A stretch of DNA of 64,000 nt from Bradyrhizobium semiaridum (lineage in GTDB: Bacteria; Pseudomonadota; Alphaproteobacteria; Rhizobiales; Xanthobacteraceae): positions 124,001-188,000 of the forward strand of contig NZ_JAGKJJ010000001.1 of assembly GCF_020329505.1 (NCBI RefSeq), written 5' to 3'. This document shows positions 7,424 to 18,100 of the stretch, piece by piece. The position numbers and the translations under genes were made by a program. Each line of letters starts with the position of its first letter. Within the stretch, counting starts at the first letter, position 1. The notes under the pieces are model-generated. The model saw only the letters and a program-made list of their open reading frames with translations. It had not been told where the DNA came from and made no database searches.

Positions 7424-8698
7424 TCATACGCCCTCGCGCGCAGCCAGCGCCGCAGCGATCGCCCACACCGCAAAACCGGACAGCGCCAGTCCCGCGCCGA
7501 CCAGGCCGGTCGACGTCCAGCCATAGCCGGCCGCAACCGCCATGCCGCCGACCCACGGCCCCAGCGCGTTGGCGATGTTGAAGGCGGAATGGTTGAGCGC
7601 CGCAGCGAGGCTCTGCGCTTCGCCGGCCACGTCCATCAGGCGGGTCTGCAGCACGGTGGCGAGCGCACCGCCGAGCCCGATCAGGAACACGTCGGCGCTC
7701 AGCGTCCAGAAGTTAACAGCCGCCAGCGGGTACAGCGCCAGCGTCGCCGCCGACCACAGCAGGAGGCCTCCGGCGGTCGCCATCAGCGCGCGGTCGGCGA
7801 AGCGCGGCACGATGATGTTGCCCGCGGTCAGGCCCGCACCGAACACACAGAGCGCGACTGGTACCAGGGCCGGCGACGTATGCGTCACCGCCAGCATGGT
7901 CGAGGCCAAGTAGGTGTAGACCGAGAACAGCCCACCAAACCCCACGGCGCCGATCGCCAGCGTCAGCCAGACATGCTTGCGGCCGAGCGCCGAGAGCTCG
8001 CGCAACGGGCTCGCGCCGGTCGTCACGGTGTCGCGCGGCGCGAAGATCAGGACCAGCAGCGCGGTCAGCAGCGCGAGGCCGGCGACGATCGCGAATGCCC
8101 AGCGCCAGCCGATCGCCTGCCCCACCGAATTGGCCAAGGGCACGCCGATCGTGGTCGCCACGGTCAGGCCGAGCAGCACCCGCCCGACGGCGGCGGTGCG
8201 CTTGTCCGTCGGCACCAGCGATGCGGCGACCAGCATCGCGATTCCGAAATAGGCGCCGTGCGGCAGCCCGGCGAGGAAGCGCAGCACCAGCATGGTGTGA
8301 TAGTCGGGCGCAAGGCCCGAGAGCCCGTTCATCAGCGCGAAGAATCCCATCAGCGCGATCAGCAGGGTCCGCCGCGCCATCCGCGCCGACAGCACGGCGA
8401 TGACCGGCGCGCCTACGACGACGCCGAGCGCATAGGCGCTGATCGCATGGCCGGCCGCGGGCTCGCTGACATGCAGATCATGCGCGAAGAACGGCAGCAG
8501 GCTCATGGTGGCGAATTCGGCAATGCCGATCGCGAAACCGCCCATCGCCAGCGCGAGATGAACGATGCCGGGATGGATCGCCCCAGCCGCGTTGTCCTGC
8601 GTCACGCGGACATCGATCCCCGGCGACACCTCGCGGATCAGCGGTTTCGGCGACGGGGATGGCGGCTGCCGCCGCTGTGTGCTGAGACGCTGGGACAT
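7424..8698 (-). CDS. MFS transporter, DHA1 (AraJ/YdhP-like) family
   Basis: 424 residues from ATG 8698 (MSQRLSTQRR). Twelve hydrophobic segments begin near GIVHLALAMGGFAIGIAEF; the loop after helix 2 reads GVVVGAPVIAVLSARMARR, the usual DHA1 motif A position, and helix 4 has RFLAGLPHGAYFGIA, typical of the AraJ/YdhP sugar and drug exporters. The frame is open further upstream to 8968, but that part is Arg-rich low-similarity sequence without hydrophobic segments, so the shorter start is preferred. Substrate unknown. Confidence 0.83.
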   Translation of the reverse strand: MSQRLSTQRRQPPSPSPKPLIREVSPGIDVRVTQDNAAGAIHPGIVHLALAMGGFAIGIAEFATMSLLPFFAHDLHVSEPAAGHAISAYALGVVVGAPVIAVLSARMARRTLLIALMGFFALMNGLSGLAPDYHTMLVLRFLAGLPHGAYFGIAMLVAASLVPTDKRTAAVGRVLLGLTVATTIGVPLANSVGQAIGWRWAFAIVAGLALLTALLVLIFAPRDTVTTGASPLRELSALGRKHVWLTLAIGAVGFGGLFSVYTYLASTMLAVTHTSPALVPVALCVFGAGLTAGNIIVPRFADRALMATAGGLLLWSAATLALYPLAAVNFWTLSADVFLIGLGGALATVLQTRLMDVAGEAQSLAAALNHSAFNIANALGPWVGGMAVAAGYGWTSTGLVGAGLALSGFAVWAIAAALAAREGV

Positions 8699-9018
8699 CA
8701 ATCCAATTCCATGACTGCGACACGCTCCGTGCAGCCCCGGTCGCATAGCGCCATCACGTTCCTGCACGGCCGGCCAGGTTCGCAGCACGCATGCGCGTGC
8801 CTGCGTCGCGAAGGCGCGGATTCGCGCTTTCGTCTGGCCTCCCGTGCCGGTTCTTGATTGTGCTTTGATGCGCCGGAGTCGCCCGGACGGGATCACGACG
8901 ACGCGCGAGGTGGATGCGCTCGAGACGTGTCCCTGGTTCAGACCCTCGCATGCGAGGCGCGCCATCACCAGCCCGGCAAACCACTATCAGCCAGACCCAA
9001 TCGCATGGCCGAATCGAA
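8699..9018. other. intergenic region upstream of the MFS gene
   Basis: About 320 bases between the MFS gene start and the ialB terminator. Open frames on both strands here are Arg/Pro-rich and resemble shadows. No gene, tRNA or clear promoter was recognised. Confidence 0.4.
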
Positions 9019-9040
9019 AAGGCGCCCTTGCGGGCGCCTT
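9019..9040 (-). terminator. rho-independent terminator of the ialB-like gene
   Basis: A 9-bp perfect stem, 9019-9027 with 9032-9040, has a 4-base loop. Read on the reverse strand it ends GGGCGCCTTTTC, with a short T-run, 31 bases past the stop of the ialB-like gene. Confidence 0.75.
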
Positions 9041-9070
9041 GATTGCGATGTCTCGTGCTTGCCCGGAGGC

Positions 9071-9901
9071 TTACTTGGACGCCGGGTTGGCCGGAGCCGG
9101 CGCCTGGGCGGCGCCCTGGCCGGCGCCTTCGAGCTTCTTGCGCTGCTCTTCGGCGCGCTTCTGCAACTCTTCCTGGAGCTTCTTCGAGTTCTCCTCGAAC
9201 ACCTTCGGATCGGTCGGCGGACCGTCGAACGCCTTGGCGAATTCCTGGTTGAGCGGCAGCGGCAGCGTCAGCGGCGCGCCGTTGGCGTTGATCGCCTGGA
9301 CCACCAGGTTCTGGCCCTTCTTCATGTTGTTGATCAGCTCAGGCGTCGCCTCATAGTCCGACATGCAGCCGTTCTGGAAGCAGATCACGTAGGGCGACTG
9401 CTGCGGCGGGTTGTTGTCGACGATGATGCGGGTGCCGTGCACGAGCTGCATGCCGAGCGGCAGCGTCACGCGCAGGATCTTCTTCGGCTCGCCTTCCGGC
9501 TCGATGATGACGGCGGCGATCACGGGCTGGCCGGACTCGATGCGACCGTCCTTGCCGGTGAAGCAGACCTGCTTGGCGTTGGCGTCCTGGCCCTTCAGGC
9601 AGAACTTGGTCCAGGGCGCGTAGATCAGCTGGATCTGCTGATCCTGGGCCGGCGGCTGGCCGGCCGCCGCAGCGGGCGGCTGTCCAGCTGCCGGGGCCTG
9701 GGCCGCCGGGGCCGGTGCTTTCGGAGCAGCCTTGGGTGCCGCCTTGGGCGCAGCCTTAGGAGGGGCCGCGGGCGCCGGCGCTGCGGGCTGCTGGGCCTGT
9801 GCGGCAGGAACCAGGAACGCTGCAGACAGGGCCGTCGCCGTCATCAGGGCGACAATTCGCCCCCGCGACCGGACCGGGGCGGCCAAGATACGGAAATTCA
9901 T
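9071..9901 (-). CDS. invasion-associated locus B (IalB) family secreted protein
   Basis: 276 residues from ATG 9901 (MNFRILAAPVRSRGR). A signal peptide ends near VPAAQAQQ, followed by an Ala/Pro/Lys-rich tract with repeated KAAPKAAPK (about residues 45-85). The IalB core contains two conserved cysteine pairs (KFCLKG/QVCFTG and YVICFQNGCMSDYE) likely to form disulfides, then an Ala/Glu/Gln-rich tail. IalB was named from Bartonella invasion, but family members are widespread in Rhizobiales and the role here is unknown. An AAGGG ribosome site precedes 9901. Periplasmic or envelope location is inferred from the signal peptide. Confidence 0.85.
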   Translation of the reverse strand: MNFRILAAPVRSRGRIVALMTATALSAAFLVPAAQAQQPAAPAPAAPPKAAPKAAPKAAPKAPAPAAQAPAAGQPPAAAAGQPPAQDQQIQLIYAPWTKFCLKGQDANAKQVCFTGKDGRIESGQPVIAAVIIEPEGEPKKILRVTLPLGMQLVHGTRIIVDNNPPQQSPYVICFQNGCMSDYEATPELINNMKKGQNLVVQAINANGAPLTLPLPLNQEFAKAFDGPPTDPKVFEENSKKLQEELQKRAEEQRKKLEGAGQGAAQAPAPANPASK

Positions 9902-10127
9902 TGCGGAAAACCCTTTCTGAACGGGCAGCGCCCGAAACCGCTGCAGGCGCCGACACATAGCCGTTTGGGCGGCTGTCTCCTAGTGAATTGAGGCGGATAC
10001 GTGACAGGCGTCGCCGCCCGGTCAGTTGCACGCTTTCAATACAGCGGCGAGCGGAAAGATCAATGGTGACAAGCAGATTTGCACGCACGTTACGGCGAGT
10101 TCGGGCCGCCTGTGATAAAGCTCCAAC

Positions 10128-12014
10128 GTGACGTCTCGCGAATCAAATCCGGTGCCTCGCGCGTGCGTTCCCGGGCGCTCCGCGCTGGCCGGCGCATCGC
10201 TCTGTTTGTCGCTCGCATTCGCACTTCTGACGACGGCCCCCACCCCGGCCGAAGCGGCCGAGAGCTATGCCATCGCGATGCATGGCGCGCCGGCCCTGCC
10301 GCGGGATTTTTCCCACCTGCCCTACGCCAATCCCGACGCGCCGAAGGGCGGACGCCTGGTGCAGAGTCCCCGGGAAGGCACCTTCGACAGCCTCAATCCC
10401 CTGATCGTCAGGGGGCTCGCCGTGCAGCAGGTCCGCGGCTACTCCTACGAGCGCGGCTTTGTCTACGAAAGCCTGATGGTGCGGAACAACGACGAGCCGT
10501 TCACGCTCTACGGCCTGCTGGCCCGCAGCGTCGAGACCGACGACGCCAGGAGCTACGTCACGTTCCACATCGATCCGCGCGCCCGCTTCTCCGACGGTGA
10601 GCCGGTCACGGCCGACGACGTGCTGTTCTCGCTTGCGTTGCTGCGCGACCACGGCCGGCCTGCGCATCACCAGTATTATTCGAAAGTGGCAAAGGCGGAG
10701 GCGCTCGACCCGCTGACGGTACGGTTCGATTTCGGCGGCGTCGCCGACCGCGAACTGCCGCTGATCCTCGGCCTGATGCCGATCCTGCCACGCCACGCGA
10801 CCGATCCTGCGACCTTCGAGCAGACGACGCTGGCGCCGCCGATCGGCTCCGGCCCCTACCGCGTGACGGCGGTGCGCCCCGGCGCCAGCGTGACCTTCAC
10901 CCGCAACCCCGAATACTGGGGCCGCGATCTGCCGGTGAACCGCGGGCTGTGGAATTTCGACGAGATCAGGCTCGACTATTACCGCGACGCCAACGGCCAG
11001 TTCGAGGCTTTCAAGCGCGGCCTCTATGACTTCAGGACCGAGCCCGAGCCGCTGCGCTGGCACGACGGCTACGACTTCCCGGCGGTAAAGAGCGGCGAGG
11101 TGATCCGCGACAGCATCAAGATCGGCACGCCGCAGCCGTCGGAATTTCTGGTGTTCAACAGCCGGCGGCCGAAATTCGCCGATATCAGGGTGCGCCAGGC
11201 ACTGGCGATGCTGTTCGATTTCGAATGGATCAACCGCAATTATTATTTCGGACTCTACGCACGCTCCGGCGGCTATTTTGCGGGGTCGGAATTGTCGGCG
11301 TATGGCCGCCCTGCCGATCCGCGCGAGCGCGAGCTGCTCAAGCCCTGGCTGTCGCATATTCCACCCGACATTCTCGAGGGCCGTTACCGGCTTCCCGTCA
11401 CCGACGGTTCGGGGCGCGACCGCACCACGCTGCGCAACGCGCTGGCGCTGCTGTCCGAAGCCGGCTACGCGCTCGACGGTACGGTGCTGAAGCAGAAGTC
11501 GACCGGGACGCCGTTCCGGATCGAAATCCTGGTCACGACCCGCGAGCACGAGCGCATCGCCCTCGCCTACCAGCGCGACCTCAAGCGCGCCGGGATCGAC
11601 GCTGCCGTGCGGGTGGTCGACGCGGTGCAGTTCGAGCAGCGCCGGCTCGCCTACGACTTCGACATGATCCCGAACCGCTGGGACCAATCGCTGTCGCCGG
11701 GCAATGAGCAGTGGTTCTACTGGGGCAGCCAGGGCGCCGATGTCCAGGGCACCCGCAATTACATGGGCGCGAAGGATCCGGCGATCGATGCCATGATCAC
11801 CGCGCTGCTGGCGGCGCGGGAGCAGCCGGCCTTCGTCTCCGCGGTGCGGGCGCTGGACCGGGCGCTGATGTCCGGCTTCTACGCTATCCCCCTCTTTAAC
11901 ATGCGGGAGCAATGGATCGCGCGCTGGAATCGGATAGAACGGCCATCGACGATGGCGTTGACGGGCTACCTGCCGGAGACCTGGTGGCAGAAGGCCGGCG
12001 CGCAGCCGAAGTGA
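10128..12014 (+). CDS. extracellular solute-binding protein family 5 (YejA-type oligopeptide binding)
   Basis: 628 residues. A signal peptide ends near TPAEAAES; the mature protein has SBP family 5 features: VQSPREGTFDSLNPLIVRG, RFSDGEPVTADDVLFSL and IGSGPYRVTAVRPGASV. The length and ending LPETWW fit the YejA branch, which captures peptides in the periplasm for an ABC importer. No permease or ATPase genes (yejBEF) are nearby, so the partner must be encoded elsewhere. The next gene starts directly after its stop codon (TGA 12012-12014, ATG 12015). Confidence 0.85.
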   Translation: MTSRESNPVPRACVPGRSALAGASLCLSLAFALLTTAPTPAEAAESYAIAMHGAPALPRDFSHLPYANPDAPKGGRLVQSPREGTFDSLNPLIVRGLAVQQVRGYSYERGFVYESLMVRNNDEPFTLYGLLARSVETDDARSYVTFHIDPRARFSDGEPVTADDVLFSLALLRDHGRPAHHQYYSKVAKAEALDPLTVRFDFGGVADRELPLILGLMPILPRHATDPATFEQTTLAPPIGSGPYRVTAVRPGASVTFTRNPEYWGRDLPVNRGLWNFDEIRLDYYRDANGQFEAFKRGLYDFRTEPEPLRWHDGYDFPAVKSGEVIRDSIKIGTPQPSEFLVFNSRRPKFADIRVRQALAMLFDFEWINRNYYFGLYARSGGYFAGSELSAYGRPADPRERELLKPWLSHIPPDILEGRYRLPVTDGSGRDRTTLRNALALLSEAGYALDGTVLKQKSTGTPFRIEILVTTREHERIALAYQRDLKRAGIDAAVRVVDAVQFEQRRLAYDFDMIPNRWDQSLSPGNEQWFYWGSQGADVQGTRNYMGAKDPAIDAMITALLAAREQPAFVSAVRALDRALMSGFYAIPLFNMREQWIARWNRIERPSTMALTGYLPETWWQKAGAQPK

Positions 12015-13580
12015 ATGCGTCCTGAAGCGATACGATCCGATCCAAGCGATGCAACCGACGTTGACCCTGTGAACCAGCAGATCAGTTCGCCGACGCTCGA
12101 TACCCTGTTCAGGCGCACCTTGGCGCGGCAGCCCGACGCGCTGGCGCTGGTCGATCCGCTCAACAAGCAGCGCATCACCGGGCAGACGCGCAAGCGCCTG
12201 ACCTACGCCCAGGCCGACCGCGCGATCACCGCGATCGCGGCCCACTTCATCGAGAGCGGCCTGCCGGCCAACGCCGTCATCGCGGTGCAATTGCCCTCGA
12301 CGGTCGAATTCGCGCTGACCGTGCTGGCCGCGCATCGCGCCGGACTGGTCGTGGTGCCGCTGCCGCTCTTGTGGCGGCAGGCCGAACTGACGTCGGTGCT
12401 CAACCGCACCGCGGCGCGGGCAATCGTCACCTGTAGCAAGATCGACGGCATCTCCTATGCCGACATCGCGATGAACGCTGCCGCGGAGGCGTTCTCGATC
12501 CGCCATGTCTGCGGCTTCGGCAGCGATCTGCCGGAAGGTATGGCCTCGCTCGACGAGGCGATCCTGCAGGACCTGCGGCCGGCACGGGCCGTGCTGCAGG
12601 ACGGCCGCAAGGCGGCGCTGATCTCCTTCGACGTCACCAGCGAGGGATTTCGCCCGGTGCCGCGCGCGCATTACAGCCTGATCGCCGGCGGGCTTGCGAT
12701 GTCGCTGGAGAGCGATCTCGCGCAAGGCGCCACCATCATGTCGGCCTTCGCGCCGATGTCGTTTGCCGGGTTGTGCGCCTCGCTGGTCACCTGGCTGCTG
12801 TCCGGCGGAACGCTGGTGCTACATCATCCCTTCGACGAGGACGTGCTGCAGACCCAATGCAACGACCATGCCTGCGACACGCTGATCGCGCCTGCGCCGC
12901 TCGCTCTGCGGCTCGACGAACGGGGATTGACGGAACGGCTGCCGAGCCTGCGCAACGTCCTCGGCCTCTGGCGGATGCCGGAACAAGTCGCCTCCAGCGC
13001 GCACTGGGCCGCAAAGCGCGCCATCATGACCGACGTTTATCTGTTCGGCGAAGCCGGACTGTTCAGCGCCCGCCGCACTGCCGCTGACGGCGCGCCCGCC
13101 CCGATCAAGCCGGGCCCGCACAGCGCGCCGCGCGAAGCTCCGGGGGCCTCGATCGCCGGCGAGATCCTGTTGACGCCGAAGGGCACGCTGGCGCTGCGCG
13201 GCCCCATGGTGCCGGTCGCCGCCTACGCACCGCCGCCGCCCGCGGGCGACGGTCTGATCGCCCCGCCGCAGCGCGACTACGTCGACACCGAATACGCTGC
13301 GCGGATCGATCGCGTGAACGGCGCCATCAACATCACCGCGCCGCCGGCCGGCGTAATGACGGTTGGCGGCTACCGCTTCCTCGCCCAGGACTTGCAGGAA
13401 TGGTCGCGCCGCCTCGGCCAGGGCGCGCTGTTGACGGCGTTGCCCGACCGCCTCAGCGGCCATCGCCTGGCCGGGCGGGCGCAAGACAATGCCCGAGCCC
13501 GCGACGCGCTCACGGAACTTGGGCTCAACCCCTTGATGGTCGAGGCTTTTCGCGACCGCGGCGGCGTCGCGGCGGGTTGA
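12015..13580 (+). CDS. degenerate acyl-CoA synthetase / AMP-binding-like protein
   Basis: 521 residues with the fold order of adenylate-forming enzymes: an N-terminal RLTYAQADRAITAIAAHF region, AVQLPSTVEFALTVLAAHRAG, and a C-terminal TVGGYRFLAQDLQEW segment that parallels the A8-A10 region. Catalytic motifs look eroded: the usual (S/T)SGTTGxPKG loop is ISFDVTSEGFRPVPRAH, the YGxTE position reads LFGEAG, and the GD motif is missing. It may be a pseudoenzyme or use altered chemistry. It is packed against the SBP gene (zero-base gap), so the two are probably co-transcribed. GTG 12069 is an alternative start. Confidence 0.7.
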   Translation: MRPEAIRSDPSDATDVDPVNQQISSPTLDTLFRRTLARQPDALALVDPLNKQRITGQTRKRLTYAQADRAITAIAAHFIESGLPANAVIAVQLPSTVEFALTVLAAHRAGLVVVPLPLLWRQAELTSVLNRTAARAIVTCSKIDGISYADIAMNAAAEAFSIRHVCGFGSDLPEGMASLDEAILQDLRPARAVLQDGRKAALISFDVTSEGFRPVPRAHYSLIAGGLAMSLESDLAQGATIMSAFAPMSFAGLCASLVTWLLSGGTLVLHHPFDEDVLQTQCNDHACDTLIAPAPLALRLDERGLTERLPSLRNVLGLWRMPEQVASSAHWAAKRAIMTDVYLFGEAGLFSARRTAADGAPAPIKPGPHSAPREAPGASIAGEILLTPKGTLALRGPMVPVAAYAPPPPAGDGLIAPPQRDYVDTEYAARIDRVNGAINITAPPAGVMTVGGYRFLAQDLQEWSRRLGQGALLTALPDRLSGHRLAGRAQDNARARDALTELGLNPLMVEAFRDRGGVAAG

Positions 13581-13683
13581 ATCTTATCAATGCATTAGTC
13601 TTAGCATTGCGTTGACGCTGCATTAAGCGATGCCAACTAGCATCGCGGCCATTGCTTCCAGCGCATTGGTTCCGAGCTTTCGC

Positions 13684-14910
13684 ATGTCTCAACAGGGTCC
13701 GGTCCTCATCGTCTCGGCGGCGGCAAGGCCGTCCTTTGCCGATGTTCTCGATGAGACGAAACTGTTTCCGGTGCTGGTCACCGACTGGAACGAAGCCGGG
13801 CGGGCCATCGAGCAGGTGAAACCGGCGGCGATCATCGCCGCAGCCGAGAGCATCGATTTTCCGGCGCTTGCAACGCTCGCCAAGCGCGCCGCCGCCCGCG
13901 CGCCCTATCTGCCGCTGATCGCGGTCGATCCCGTGACCACGTTGCCGGATACCGCGATCGCGTTCTTCCAGAAGCGCGGCATGCCCGACCGGCTGATCGC
14001 GCGGCTCAACGCGTCCTTGCGCGTGCGCGCCCTGCACGCGACCGTGATGCGGCGCCTGGTGCCGCCGGCCCCGATCGCACTCTCGGATGTCGATCCGGTG
14101 GGCGAAGCGACCACGCTGCTGATCGGCCGCGGCGGTGCCTATCCGGCGCTGTCGGTCGCACTCGGCGAGCGCGCCGGCGTGGTCGGCGCGCTCAGCATTG
14201 AGGCGGCGGCCAAGCATCTCTCCAGCCGCGACATCGACGGCATCATGCTGGCCGAAGGCTTCACGCCGCGGGTGATGGACGCGTTCCTGACGGTGCTGAC
14301 CGAGGACGTCCGCTTCCGGCCGCTGCCGGTGATCGTCGTCTCGAACGAGCTCGCGCCGCGCTACGACCTGCCCAATCTCGAGATTATCGCCGCCGGGCCG
14401 GCGCGGATCGCCGACATCGCGCTGCCCTTCATCCGGCAGCACGCCTTCGAGGCGCGGCTCAGCCGCATGCTGCGCGCGATCGACGCCAAGGGGCTGATCG
14501 ATGCCCGCACCGGCCTGCTCACCAAGGCCGCATTCGACCGCGACTTCGCCACCGCCGTTTACCAGACCGCGGAGCGCGGCGGCAGCCTCTCGGTGGCGCG
14601 GTTCACCTTCGACACCACCACGCCGCGCGCACAGTTCGACGGCGCGCGGATCATCAGCCGCCTGATGCGCCAGGCCGATTTCGGCGCCGTGCATGACGAC
14701 AAATCGATCGTCGTGGTGCTCACCGGCACCGACCAGCGCAATGCCCAAGCGATCACCCGACGGCTGGCGAGCGTGATGCGCCACACCAGCCACGGCCGCC
14801 GCGACACCCGCAGCGAGCCCGCGGTCAGCGTGACGTCATTGCTGCCCGGCGATTCCGCGACGTCGCTGCTGGCGCGTCTGTTCGAGATGCCGGAGCGCGC
14901 GGCGTCGTAA
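13684..14910 (+). CDS. receiver-like protein with degenerate GGDEF domain
   Basis: 408 residues from ATG 13684 (MSQQGPVLIVSAAARPS); ATG 13630 is an in-frame alternative. The first ~260 residues resemble two receiver-like alpha/beta units without a clear phospho-acceptor set. The C-terminal ~140 residues read as a GGDEF domain: DARTGLLTKAAFDRDF is the standard entry motif, but the active-site loop is AVHDDKSIVVVL where R-GGDEF-xxLL is expected, so cyclase activity is unlikely. It could bind GTP or c-di-GMP as a regulator, or serve in protein contacts. It follows the degenerate ligase gene by about 100 bases on the same strand. Confidence 0.65.
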   Translation: MSQQGPVLIVSAAARPSFADVLDETKLFPVLVTDWNEAGRAIEQVKPAAIIAAAESIDFPALATLAKRAAARAPYLPLIAVDPVTTLPDTAIAFFQKRGMPDRLIARLNASLRVRALHATVMRRLVPPAPIALSDVDPVGEATTLLIGRGGAYPALSVALGERAGVVGALSIEAAAKHLSSRDIDGIMLAEGFTPRVMDAFLTVLTEDVRFRPLPVIVVSNELAPRYDLPNLEIIAAGPARIADIALPFIRQHAFEARLSRMLRAIDAKGLIDARTGLLTKAAFDRDFATAVYQTAERGGSLSVARFTFDTTTPRAQFDGARIISRLMRQADFGAVHDDKSIVVVLTGTDQRNAQAITRRLASVMRHTSHGRRDTRSEPAVSVTSLLPGDSATSLLARLFEMPERAAS

Positions 14911-14984
14911 CCGAGATCATGCAGATCGCGTAGGATGAGAGGGCACGCAGAGACATGCTCGCCATCCTTGCTCTCCCCTCTCCC

Positions 14985-15104
14985 CGTCATTGCGAGGTGC
15001 GGAGCGACGAGCAATCCATCGCTCCGCATATGCGGTGCAATGGATTGCTTCGCGGAGCCTGTCATCGGGCGCGGATTCGCGCGACCCGTTGGCTCGCAAT
15101 GACG
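14985..15104. repeat. palindromic intergenic repeat, 'GCAATCCAT' family
   Basis: Begins CGTCATTGCGAGG and ends CTCGCAATGACG, with inner arms GAGCAATCCATCG and GCAATGGATTGCTTCG. It lies between the convergent ends of the GGDEF-like gene and mfd. Same family as 2026-2097 and 21293-21380. Confidence 0.85.
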
Positions 15105-15123
15105 TGGATGGCTCAATGCATGC

Positions 15124-18100
15124 TCACGCCGCCTTCTTGCTCTCCGCAAGGTTCGCGAGCTGCCGCAAGATCTCCGTCGTGCCGGCGAGCCGCTCTTCCG
15201 GCGTGTCCCACTCCTGGAAGAACACCACCTTCATGTCCGGCCGCACCTTGGCGGCCTGGCCGTGCTGACGGATGAAGGTCACCAGCCGTTCCGGATGGGC
15301 AAAACTGTTGTCGCGGAATGCGATCACCGCGCCCTTCGGGCCGGCGTCGACCTTCTCGACATTGGCTCTGCGGCAATAGGCCTTGATCGCCGCAACCTTG
15401 AACAGATAGCGGACCTCGTCCGGCAGCACGCCGAAGCGGTCGCGCATCTCGGCAGCAAAACTGTCGATCTCCTCGTCGGTGTCGAGATCGGCGAGCCGCC
15501 GATACAGCGACAGCCGCACGCTGAGGTCGTTGACGTAATCCTCGGGGATCAAGACCGGCATGCCGATGGTGATCTGCGGCGACCAGCGGTCGGCGGCGGG
15601 CTCGGCAACGCCAGCCTTGAGGTTGACGATCGCCTCCTCCAGCATCGACTGGTACAGCTCGAAGCCGACTTCCTTGATGTGGCCGGACTGCTCCTCGCCC
15701 AAGAGATTGCCGGCGCCGCGGATGTCGAGGTCGTGCGAGGCGAGCTGGAAGCCGGCCCCCAGTGTCTCCAGCGATTGCAGCACTTTCAGCCGCCGCTCCG
15801 CCTGCGCGGTGATCTTCTGCTGCGCCGGCAATGTGAACAGCGCATAGGCGCGCAGCTTGGAGCGGCCGACGCGGCCGCGCAGCTGGTAGAGCTGCGCGAG
15901 GCCGAACATGTCGGCGCGGTGCACGATCAGCGTGTTGGCGTTCGGGATGTCGAGGCCGGATTCGACGATCGTGGTCGACAGCAGGATGTCGTATTTGCCG
16001 TCGTAGAACGCGGACATGATGTCCTCGATCACGGTCGGCGGCATCTGGCCGTGGGCGACCGCGACCTTCATCTCCGGCACGTTCTTGTCGAGGAAATCCT
16101 TGACGCTGGCGAGGTCCTCGATCCGCGGCACGACGTAGAACGCCTGCCCGCCGCGATAGCGCTCGCGCAGCAGCGCCTCGCGGATCATCAGCGGATCATG
16201 CGGCGCGACGAAGGTACGAACCGCGAGGCGATCGACCGGTGGCGAGGCGATGATCGAGAGCTCGCGGACGCCGGTCAATGCCAATTGCAGCGTGCGCGGG
16301 ATCGGGGTTGCCGACAATGTCAGCACGTGGACCTGGGCGCGGAGCTGCTTCAGCCGCTCCTTGTGGCTGACGCCGAAATGCTGCTCTTCGTCGACGATCA
16401 GAAGGCCGAGGTCCTTGAACTTGATCGCCTTGCCGAGCAGCGCATGGGTGCCGACCACGATGTCGACGCTGCCGTCGGCGAGCCCCTTCTTGACCTGGTT
16501 CAATTCCTTGGTCGAGACCAGCCGCGAGGCCTGCGCGACATTGACCGGGAAGCCTTTGAACCGTTCGGTGAACGTCCTGGAATGCTGCCGCGCCAACAGC
16601 GTGGTCGGCACCACGACCGCAACCTGCCGGCCCTCCAGTGCCACGGCAAACGCCGCGCGCAGCGCCACCTCGGTCTTGCCGAAGCCGACGTCGCCGCAGA
16701 TCAGGCGGTCCATCGGGCGGCCGATTTCGAGGTCCTTCAGGGTCGAGGTGATGGCGCCGAGCTGGTCCTCGGTCTCCTCATACGGGAAGCGCGCGCAGAA
16801 TTCGTCGTAGACATGCGGCTGCAGCGGGAATTTCGGCGCCTCGTGCAGCTGCCGTTCGGCGGCGATCTTGATCAGCTCGCCCGCGATCTCGCGGATGCGG
16901 TTCTTGAGCTTGGCCTTGCGCGCCTGCCACCCGCCGCCACCGAGCCGGTCGAGCTCGACATTGGCGCTGTCGGAGCCGTAGCGCGACAGCAGCTCGATGT
17001 TTTCGACCGGCAGGAACAGCTTGGTCTCGGCGGCGTAATGCAGCTCGAGACAGTCATGCGGCGCGCCCGACACTTCCAGCGTCTGCAGGCCGACGAAGCG
17101 GCCGATGCCGTGCTCGACATGGACCACGAGATCGCCGGTCGCAAGGCTCGTCACCTCCGAGATGAAGTTGTCGAGCTTGCGGCTCGCCTTGCGCGGCCGC
17201 ACCAGGCGGTCGCCGAGAATGTCCTGCTCGCTGATGACGGCGAATTCGTCGGTCTCGAAGCCGGACTCCATGCCGAGCACGGCCAGCATGGTTTCGTTGC
17301 GCGGCGTCGCCTGCACCATCCGCCAGGTGTTGACGCTGGTGGTGTTGAGCAGCTTGTGGTCGCGCAGCATCGCGCCCATGCGGTCGCGCGAGCCCTCGCT
17401 CCACAGCGCGATCACCACCTTCTTGCGCTGGCTCTGCAATGCGCCGACATGGCCGACCACGGCCTCGAACACGTTGACATTGCTGTCGGCGCGCTCGGGC
17501 GCGAAATTGCGGCCGGCCCGCGCGCCGGCATCGAACACCTCGGTCGAGCCTTCCGGCACCGCGAACGGCGTCAGCCGCGCCACCGCCGCCTCGCCGAGCA
17601 GCTTGGTCCATTCGGCCTCGGTCAGGTACAGCCTGTCCGGCGGCAACGGCTTGTAGATCGCGCCGCTGCCCGGATGCTCCAGCGCCTCGCGCCGCGCCTC
17701 GTAGTAGTCAGCGATCTGCGTGAAGCGCTCGCGCGCGGCGTCCTCGGCCTGCGGCTCGATCGCGACGGTGGCGCCGTCGAGATAATCGAACAGGGTGTCC
17801 ATTCGCTCCTGGAATAGCGGCAGCCAGTGCTCCATGCCGGGATGGCGGCGGCCCTCGGAAACCGCTTCATACAATTGGTCGTCGCGCTCCGGCGCGCCGA
17901 ACGCTGCGACATAGCCCATCCTGAAGCGGCGGATGGTTTCGGTGGTGAGCTGGAATTCCGACACCGGCACCAGATCGAGCCCGCGCATGTCGAGCAGCGT
18001 GCGCTGCGTCTCGGCGTCGAAGGTGCGGATCGACTCCAGGCTATCGCCGAAGAAGTCGAACCGCACCGGCTGCTCGAGCCCGGCCGGAAACAGATCGAGG

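Noticed and set aside
10143-12725. 860-codon - strand frame
   Set aside because: Antisense to the SBP and ligase-like genes; Arg/His-rich shadow composition.
15262-17817. 851-codon + strand frame
   Set aside because: Entirely antisense to mfd, which has full-length helicase motifs.
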